From the NCBI RefSeq assembly GCF_003610235.1, contig NZ_RAPR01000001.1:248001-312000 (forward strand): a stretch of 64,000 nt of DNA, given 5' to 3'. The notes beneath the pieces were generated by a model that saw only the letters and a program-made list of their open reading frames with translations, did no database searches and was not told the DNA's origin. Source of the stretch: Catellatospora citrea. Its GTDB lineage: Bacteria > Actinomycetota > Actinomycetes > Mycobacteriales > Micromonosporaceae. Both the position numbers and the translations under genes were made by a program. Shown here piece by piece: positions 27,211-33,274 of the stretch (positions are counted from its first letter, which is position 1; the number at the start of each line of letters is the position of its first letter).

Positions 27211-28763
27211 GGGTGGCTCCTTCGTTCGGGCCGGTGGTCGGCGTCGGGCCCGTACAGGCGGTAGAAGTCCGCGAGCAGGCCGCTGGTTTCCAGGGTCCGG
27301 TCGCTGAGTGCGACGTTGTGGCCGGGTTGGAAGCGGTGGCCGGGGTCGGCCAGGGCGGCGGCGCCCACGAGCAGGCCGGCCATGATGAGGTCGGACTGCC
27401 GGTTGGGCACGCTCTCGGCGTGGTGGAAGTTGACCGGGTATCCGTCGGCCAGCACGTCGATGCGCACTCCGTGGGGCAGGACGAACCTGGTGCCTTCGAC
27501 GTCGAGGTCTTCGACGTGTTCGGCCAGGCCGGTCAGGGCCGGCAGGTCGAACTCGACGGTCCGGCTGGTGACGCTGGCCAGCACGCAGTCTCGGCGTACC
27601 GCCGACAGCTCGGGGACGCTCAGGCAGGTCCGTCCGGTGCTGCCCACGATCAGCCAGGGGCGGTGCTCGGCGATGAGCCGGGCGAGGTCGGCTCCGGTGT
27701 GGTAGCCGTGCTCGTGTGCGCTGACCAGGCGCAGCAGGTCCCTGTCGTGGCAGGCTACGCGCATCCGCCGGTGCCGCAGCAACTGTGCGATCTCGGCGCC
27801 GATCTGCCCGTAGCCGATGACCAGGGCGGGTCTGCCCTCCCATTTCTCGCCCGGCATCAGCCGCAGCAGGTTCGCCACGGCCGCCTCGGCGATCCAGTAC
27901 GACTCGATCGTGCCTTTGAGTCGCGACTGGGCGACCGACAGGACTGGCAGCGGGATCCGGTCGCCGTACTTCTCCAGCCGGTAGATCCCCGACATGGTCT
28001 GCTCGACCAGGCCGTCGTAGCCGGCGACCAGGTCGGGACGTTCGTCGAGCAGTGCCGGCAGCACGTAGCCGCCGTCGTCGACGGCGATCGTGCGCGCGCA
28101 TCCGAGGTGCCGGGAGCGGCGGGCGTGGCACTCGGCGGCAGCCATTACCTGGCCCGCGGGGAACATGGTCACACCGAGCCGGCGCAGGTGCGCCTTGACC
28201 CGGTGCGTGAGCCGGTAGGGGTAGCCCTTGTCGATGACGGTCAGCGCCTCGGCGCGGGCGCCCAGCGCCAGCGCGGTCTCCACCTGCACCACGAGGTCGC
28301 TCATGAAGTGACCCATGACCATGAGCGCGGTGTCGCCGAGCACCTTCGAGGGCAGGGTCCGGACGAGTCCCGACAGCAGCGGCAGCTCCCCGGCCAGGCG
28401 GCGCAGTTCGACCCGGGTGAACGCGACCTCCTCGAGCACCTCGGCGAAATGCTCACGCCGGCCTGCCGGCAGGCCGGAGCCCGGTTCGATGGCGAGGCTG
28501 AGCAGCAGGCTCTGGGGCGGGTGGGCTCGGCGTCGGGCCGGGCGTCCAGCTGACACCCGCAGGACTGCGCCGTCTTCGGCGGTCAGCACCCAGGCTCCGG
28601 GGCCGGTCTGGCGGACGTCGCGCAGGCGGTCGGCGCCCGCGAGCGCCGACAGCCTGTCCAACGTCTCCTCGGCGATCTCGGCGATGTCCTCGTCGGCGCA
28701 CACCATCTGGAAACCGGCCAGGTATGCCTGTTCGTGATCCAGCGCCTGTCTCGATTCCACCAC
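27207..28763 (-). CDS. Divergent S-adenosylhomocysteinase-like NAD-binding protein
   Basis: A 518-residue protein with the layout of S-adenosylhomocysteine hydrolase: helical N-terminal part, a middle segment with VIDKGYPYRLTHRV and SRLKGTIESYWIAEA, a Rossmann fold with VIGYGQIGAEIAQLL (about 310-325), and a C-terminal SVPNRQSDLIMAGLLVGA. Canonical SAHH substrate-binding motifs are not recognisable, so it is a paralogue with altered chemistry, perhaps a 3-ketonucleoside- or sugar-type oxidation retaining NAD. The start is one of two adjacent GTG codons at 28763, without a strong ribosome site; an internal ATG near residue 20 is possible. It heads an operon with the cupin and EthD genes. An inverted repeat lies 26-49 bp upstream. 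Confidence 0.75.
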   Translation of the reverse strand: MVESRQALDHEQAYLAGFQMVCADEDIAEIAEETLDRLSALAGADRLRDVRQTGPGAWVLTAEDGAVLRVSAGRPARRRAHPPQSLLLSLAIEPGSGLPAGRREHFAEVLEEVAFTRVELRRLAGELPLLSGLVRTLPSKVLGDTALMVMGHFMSDLVVQVETALALGARAEALTVIDKGYPYRLTHRVKAHLRRLGVTMFPAGQVMAAAECHARRSRHLGCARTIAVDDGGYVLPALLDERPDLVAGYDGLVEQTMSGIYRLEKYGDRIPLPVLSVAQSRLKGTIESYWIAEAAVANLLRLMPGEKWEGRPALVIGYGQIGAEIAQLLRHRRMRVACHDRDLLRLVSAHEHGYHTGADLARLIAEHRPWLIVGSTGRTCLSVPELSAVRRDCVLASVTSRTVEFDLPALTGLAEHVEDLDVEGTRFVLPHGVRIDVLADGYPVNFHHAESVPNRQSDLIMAGLLVGAAALADPGHRFQPGHNVALSDRTLETSGLLADFYRLYGPDADHRPERRSHP

Positions 28764-29347
28764 TCGAGTAGGATAGTGAAGAGTTGCACAAAGTAACTAA
28801 TCGACTACTTTGGGTGGCGTGGTCGGTGTCGGTGTCGCGACGGCGTACGTGACCGTCCGATCCCGACTTCGGCGGTCGGGGTGACCCCGCCCCGCGGCGG
28901 GGTCGCCGGGTCATAGAGGTGTCGCCGTTGCCGGACGGAAGGGCGCCCCGTGCCCGACCGACCTCATGACCTCGCCGCCGCCAGTTCCGCGGAGGACTTC
29001 GTACGCCTGCTCCCCTGCGCAGCGCACGGGGCATCTGGACGACTGGCTGTCCACCCACGAGGTGGCCCTGGCCGCCGCGGACCGGCGTGCCGGCAGGCGG
29101 CCCAGCCCCACATCGGGCCCCCGGCACCGGGTGGCGGCCACGCCGGGTCACGGATGAGCTTGGCCACGATCCGATCCATGCACGTCACGCCGGATACAGG
29201 TCGTGATCCGACGCCACTGCGGGGATGGTCGGGGACGGAGACTCATGACGGGTGGTCCCCGCCTGGTCCGCTGTGCCCGGCGCCTCGGGCACGACCGGGC
29301 GGCTCTCGGCCAGATATGTGAAACTCCGGACTCGTACTGGGACAGGT
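28764..29347. other. Intergenic stretch with an inverted repeat and possible gene remnants
   Basis: The inverted repeat at 28789-28812 lies at the left. Between 28950 and 29160 two overlapping plus-strand frames look protein-like in succession (SSAEDFVRLL, then HLDDWLSTHEVALAAADRR), as if a short gene had been frameshifted, but no intact product is supported. Confidence 0.35.
28789..28812. promoter_or_regulatory. Inverted repeat CAAAGTA-N10-TACTTTG, candidate operator
   Basis: Two perfect 7-bp arms separated by 10 bp in an unusually AT-rich patch, 26-49 bp upstream of the SAHH-like gene start. Placement within the expected promoter suggests a repressor site for the three-gene operon. Confidence 0.5.
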
Positions 29348-29779
29348 TTACCGGTCTCGCTCATCCAAGACGCGCTCCCACTCGCCGATCAGGCCGATCT
29401 CGAGCGATTCGTCCATGCGACCTTCTTCGACCGTGCCAATCGACTCCCCCGCGAAATCAACAACAAACGAGACATGACACTCGCCAGAGATCCGACAGAG
29501 TTCGCCGAGAAGCTCCTTGACCTCGTCCAAGTGGGCTCGGTCGAGCGTAGGGTCCATTCCCTCGCCCCACGGCGGCCGCGCGGTATAGATCGGCAGCACG
29601 AACCCGAGCGAGCGACCATCACGAACATCTGTTTCGTCGCATAGTTCAGGCGGCGCAAGGACCCATCGCCGACGGCCGGCCAGCCGCTGAGACAGCGCGC
29701 GCATCGAGTCGGCGACTGAGGCCGGCACCGTTCCGTCAACCGTGGCGACCAGTCGGTCGATCGGATGATCTTCGCGCAT
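29348..29779 (-). CDS. Hypothetical protein
   Basis: A 143-residue, acidic, soluble protein not recognised. The ATG at 29779 has GGAGG 7 nt upstream, which is why a TTG four codons earlier, inside that ribosome site, is rejected. The sequence is protein-like, with alternating strands and helices (RRWVLAPPELCDE, SLGFVLPIYTARPP, ECHVSFVVDFAGES, EEGRMDESLEIGLIGEWE). It is less GC-rich than its neighbours, in keeping with the patchwork region around it. It stands alone between an intergenic stretch and the chitosanase. No function is proposed. Confidence 0.6.
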   Translation of the reverse strand: MREDHPIDRLVATVDGTVPASVADSMRALSQRLAGRRRWVLAPPELCDETDVRDGRSLGFVLPIYTARPPWGEGMDPTLDRAHLDEVKELLGELCRISGECHVSFVVDFAGESIGTVEEGRMDESLEIGLIGEWERVLDERDR

Positions 29780-30184
29780 GAAGGCCTCCAACGAACCGGG
29801 CTACCGCCAGCCGGACACCTACGACCCCCGAACCGGCATCGGCAGAATTGTAGAGCCCTTTCGTACCCGCATGATCAGGTGCACTGTCTCTCGGCATGAC
29901 CGGGCGACTCCCGGCAGATCCGTCAGCCGGTCTAGGGCTGCCCATCGTGTCGTACTGCCTCCCGGTCACACTGAAGACCATGAGAAACACGGCGTGGGCA
30001 GTGCCCTGGTGGAGTTCGCGACGGTGCCGCCGGCTACGGGAAGGTTCGTCGTCGCCCGGCTCGACGGGAGGAGGATGACGGATGCGGACCAGCCACTCGT
30101 CGCTCCGCGAGTGTCCGTGGCGCGTGGACCGCGCAGGTAATACGGTCTGTCGGCACGCTGGTGACGCTCGACGGAAGGATCCCG
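29780..30184. other. Upstream region of the chitosanase gene
   Basis: No gene with a credible start is seen. A plus-strand frame ending at 30140 has a protein-like tail (VARLDGRRMTDADQ) but no ribosome site or recognised match. No palindrome resembling a sugar-operon repressor site was found. Confidence 0.3.
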
Positions 30185-31156
30185 ATGAGGCGAAAAGACT
30201 CCAGGGTCTGGATGGTCGGCACGGCAGCCTCGGCGGTCGCGGGAATCACCGTGCTGGCCGTCCTCGTGATCCCCGACGAGGAACAGCCGACCGCCCCGTC
30301 GGGACTCGCCGCCGCGGCGACGGCGACCGTCGCACCGTCACCGGTCCGGCAGACGCCTTCCGCGAGCGTCACGGCCGTCGCCTCGCCGCGACCGTCGGCT
30401 ACGCCGAGCCCACGGCCTGCGGCTTCCGTGCGGCCCGCAGCCCGGGCCGGGCTTGACGACCCGAAACTGAAAGACATCGCGATGCAGCTGGTGTCCAGTG
30501 CGGAGAACTCGTCGCTGAACTGGCGGGCCCAGTACCGCTATATCGAGGACATCGGCGACGGCCGCGGCTACACCGGCGGCATCATCGGTTTCTGCTCCGG
30601 CACCGGCGACATGCTGGAGCTCGTCGAGCAGTACACCCGGCGCAAGCCGTCGAACGCGCTGGCGGGCTATCTTGCCGCGCTGCGGGGCGTCAACGGGTCG
30701 GCGTCGCACGCCGGGCTCGACCCGGGCTTCACCGCCGCGTGGGCCACCGCGGCCGGCGACAAGGCGTTCCAGCAGGCGCAGAACGATGTGCGCGACGGGA
30801 TGTACTTCAACCCGGCCGTCGCGCGGGCCAAGTCCGACGGGTTGCGGGCGCTCGGCCAGTTCATCTACTACGACGCGATCGTGATGCACGGGCCCGGCAG
30901 CGACCCGGTCAGCTTCGGCGGTATCCGCGCGGCCGCGCTCAAACGCGCCCGGCCCCCGGCGCAGGGCGGCGACGAGACCGCGTACCTGAACGCGTTCCTC
31001 GACGCCCGGGTCGCCGCGATGCGGACCGAGTCCGCGCACGAGGACACCAGCCGGGTCGACACCGCGCAGCGGGTGTTCCTCAAGGCCGGGAACCTCAACC
31101 TCGCCCTGCCGCTGAGGTGGAAGGTGTACGGCGACGCGTTCAGCATCACCGGCTGA
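30185..31156 (+). CDS. GH46 chitosanase
   Basis: A 323-residue enzyme that cuts chitosan (beta-1,4-glucosamine polymer) internally. From about residue 85 the sequence closely follows the Streptomyces N174 chitosanase: the catalytic Glu lies in LVSSAENSS (about 106) and the catalytic Asp in DIGDGRGYTGG (about 124), with GFCSGTGDMLELV and FIYYDAIVMHGPG also conserved. The ATG at 30185 has GAAGGA 6 nt upstream. Residues 1-32 hold a basic start and one hydrophobic helix without an obvious cleavage site, then a long Ala/Pro/Ser/Thr linker (about 33-84), so it may be tethered at the membrane or cleaved within the Ala-rich part. The cytoplasmic GH9 enzyme upstream could act on its products. Confidence 0.95.
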   Translation: MRRKDSRVWMVGTAASAVAGITVLAVLVIPDEEQPTAPSGLAAAATATVAPSPVRQTPSASVTAVASPRPSATPSPRPAASVRPAARAGLDDPKLKDIAMQLVSSAENSSLNWRAQYRYIEDIGDGRGYTGGIIGFCSGTGDMLELVEQYTRRKPSNALAGYLAALRGVNGSASHAGLDPGFTAAWATAAGDKAFQQAQNDVRDGMYFNPAVARAKSDGLRALGQFIYYDAIVMHGPGSDPVSFGGIRAAALKRARPPAQGGDETAYLNAFLDARVAAMRTESAHEDTSRVDTAQRVFLKAGNLNLALPLRWKVYGDAFSITG

Positions 31157-31333
31157 CGCGGCCGGGCCCCGGCGGGCTGGACGCAAAGCATCTGCCGGAC
31201 CGTTGTGGCCTCCTGTCAGCGATCGACTCGCCGAGTCAGCGTTATCGGCAATGCTGGTGGACGTACGTTGACACCGACCGATACCTTATTCGGGTCGTTC
31301 GGCTCAACTTGATGAAAGGCCAGGCGAGACGCC

Positions 31334-31810
31334 ATGCCGATGGAACGCCAGCAGCTCGTCTTCACTGCCCTCGGCTCCGTCGCAACGGCCATCGGCACGG
31401 TGGTAGCCGTCTTGTTGTACCTGGACTCCCGCCCGGCTTCGCCTTCGAGTGCGGATCCCATCACCACGCACTCAACCAACGCCACCACCGGGAAAACCGT
31501 GGAGGGAACATGGAACGCGACGGACGTCGGTGACCGAAGCCAGATAACCCTGCGCGTCACCAAGACCGGCTCGGCGTACAACGTCGCCATGGACGACAAA
31601 CTTGCGAGCGCCTTCTGCAAGACCACCGGTGCCACTGTCACCTGGAAGGGCACGCTGACCGGCAACAAGCTGTCGATGTTCGACGGACGGCTGATCTGTT
31701 ACGACGGCAGAAGCCTCGGTGAGACACTTTCCACCTCCATGACCTTCCAGCCAGACACCGATACGCTCACGGAGGACGGCACCAACACTCTCTACACCAG
31801 GGACCAGTGA
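31334..31810 (+). CDS. Hypothetical membrane-anchored protein
   Basis: A 158-residue protein with a single N-terminal membrane helix (about 8-28; VFTALGSVATAIGTVVAVLLY), a short Ser/Thr linker and an extracytoplasmic beta-rich domain (about 52-155; KTVEGTWNATDVGDRSQITLRV) with two cysteines (about 95 and 117) that may form a disulfide. The G-x-W pattern and antiparallel strands recall lipocalin-like small barrels, but this is only a visual impression. The ATG at 31334 has AGGCGAG 6-12 nt upstream; a second ATG two codons later is possible. It stands alone after the chitosanase gene. Function unknown. Confidence 0.65.
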   Translation: MPMERQQLVFTALGSVATAIGTVVAVLLYLDSRPASPSSADPITTHSTNATTGKTVEGTWNATDVGDRSQITLRVTKTGSAYNVAMDDKLASAFCKTTGATVTWKGTLTGNKLSMFDGRLICYDGRSLGETLSTSMTFQPDTDTLTEDGTNTLYTRDQ

Positions 31811-31951
31811 CCCCCGGTTGGTCGGCGGCAACCGTTGGAGAGCGCCGTTCAGGTGACGGCCGTCGGTGGCATCCGGCCGACTGCCACCGTCCTCCGACAA
31901 GGACAGCGCAGGACCTGCGACAACCACGGCTAGCAGAGGTAGCCGAGGTTC

Positions 31952-31993
31952 CGGCCTCGCCGCCGGCGGAGCACACCGTCGGCGGCGAGGCCG
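31952..31993 (-). terminator. Hairpin terminator after the sigma/anti-sigma pair
   Basis: A 14-bp perfect stem (31952-31965 with 31980-31993) around a 14-nt loop, 16 bp past the stop at 32010 on the minus strand. Confidence 0.75.
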
Positions 31994-32009
31994 TGGGCCG
32001 GGGCGGGCG

Positions 32010-32749
32010 TCAGCCCTTGCCGGTAGGCGGCTTGGCCAGGTCCCGGCCGCCGACCTGTTGCCCGGCGGCGTCGAGCAGGGCCATCTCGATGACGTCGGAC
32101 CCGTCGGGGACGTCGAAGGCCGCGTAGCGCGGTCCGTCCGGCCGGGCCGGCGGGGTGACCGTCGAGACGGTTTCGGCGCCGGCAGGCGTGCTCACCCGCA
32201 CGGACGTCACCGTCGGATGCACGGCGACCAGGTAGATGCGGTCCCCGTCGAGCTTGACGTGGCCGGCCTCGAAGCGCGCCGGATCGGCCAGCCAGGCCGT
32301 CTCGTCCACCCCGCAGACCCTGGACGTCCCCGTCCGGACTTCGCCCCGGCTGCCAGGCGCGGGAGACACGCTGGGCGTGCCGAGCCAGGTCACGACCGTC
32401 TCGCCGTAGCTCACCCCGGCGGTGTCCCACTCGGCGCCGACGGTGTTCCGCTCCTCCACCACCAGCTCCACCGCGCTGAGCGGGACCCCGCACTCGTCGC
32501 GCAGCCGGCCCGGGACCAGCCAGTAGCGCTCGCCATGGGCGTCCCCGGCGAGCAGCGCGTTCGTCGGCGGCATCTCGTGGACGTACTCCGAACCCAGCAC
32601 GTAGCCCCGGCGGCCAGCGGCACCGCCAGTGCGGCGAGCAGCAGCGCGATTCGTTGGCGAGGGCGGCGGGGTGTTCTCACCGCGGCCGTCTCGGGCATGG
32701 CCTGGGCCACGGCGTGCAGGGTGCGGCGCAGCCGCTGGTCGAGGGTCAT
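32010..32749 (-). pseudogene. Membrane protein paired with the ECF sigma factor (candidate anti-sigma factor), frameshifted
   Basis: The ATG at 32749 overlaps the sigma-factor stop as ATGA. The first frame gives a short cytoplasmic segment (TLDQRLRRTLHAVAQAM) and a membrane helix (ALLLAALAVPLAAG, about 35-48). At a run of four C residues on the plus strand (32605-32608) the sensible reading jumps to another frame, which continues GYVLGSEYVHEMPPTNALL to a stop at 32010 with an extracytoplasmic beta-rich domain of about 195 residues. One extra G on the coding strand would give a single intact protein of about 246 residues. No zinc-binding anti-sigma motif is visible; the role is inferred from position and topology. 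The break may be real or a sequencing error in the homopolymer. Confidence 0.65.
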
Positions 32750-33219
32750 CTCAGCACCTTCCGGAGCCGTTCGAGGGCGCGCCGCAGGTCCGAGCGGACG
32801 GTGGCGGCGGGCCGGGAGAGCAGTTCGGCGATCTCGTTGAGTGGTCGGTCGTCGTAGTAGTGCAGGACGACGACGGCGCGCTGGTGCGGCGGCAGGGTCT
32901 TGATGTGGGCCCAGGTCTCGTCGAGTTCGGGCACCTCGGTGATCGGTTCGACCCGGGCCCGCTGGCGGAACAGCCGGTCGCGGATGCCGCGCCGCCGGGC
33001 GTCGGCAGCCTGGTTCACGATGGCGCGCTTGAGGTACGGCAGCGGCTGGTCGATCGCCTGCCAGCGGTCCCAGGCGGAGGCGAACGCCTGCTGCACCAGG
33101 TCTTCGGCCTGCTCCCGGGAGCCGGTGAGCAGGTACGCCAGGCGCACCAGGTGGTCGCGGTGGTCCCGGTAGACGGCTTCGGCCGGGGTGGCGCGTGGTG
33201 GTGTGTGCACGTCGGTCAC
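32746..33219 (-). CDS. ECF-type RNA polymerase sigma factor
   Basis: A 157-residue sigma-70 family factor of the extracytoplasmic-function type with region 2 (about 14-75; HLVRLAYLLTGSREQAEDLVQQAFASAW) and region 4 (about 100-155; LPPHQRAVVVLHYYDD, SRPAATVRSDLRRALERL). The GTG at 33219 is chosen because region 2 begins soon after; the frame extends to 33255 but neither start has a good ribosome site. It lies 55 nt downstream of the AfsR-type regulator and overlaps the candidate anti-sigma gene, so the three are probably one transcript. Confidence 0.9.
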   Translation of the reverse strand: MTDVHTPPRATPAEAVYRDHRDHLVRLAYLLTGSREQAEDLVQQAFASAWDRWQAIDQPLPYLKRAIVNQAADARRRGIRDRLFRQRARVEPITEVPELDETWAHIKTLPPHQRAVVVLHYYDDRPLNEIAELLSRPAATVRSDLRRALERLRKVLR

Positions 33220-33274
33220 GTGGGAAGGTCGTTTCGGGGCGGGCGGGCGTTGCACTCGTCGCCGCTGTCGCCGA

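Noticed and set aside
28966..29157. A 63-codon plus-strand frame, HLDDWLSTHEVALAAADRR-containing
   Set aside because: It looks protein-like only in part, and the matching N-terminal stretch is in another frame; no ribosome site or recognised family, so it is kept only as a possible remnant.
32411..32749. A stand-alone 112-residue membrane protein
   Set aside because: The frame is sensible only up to the membrane helix; the rest is the shifted image of the extracytoplasmic domain, so it is annotated as part of a frameshifted gene.
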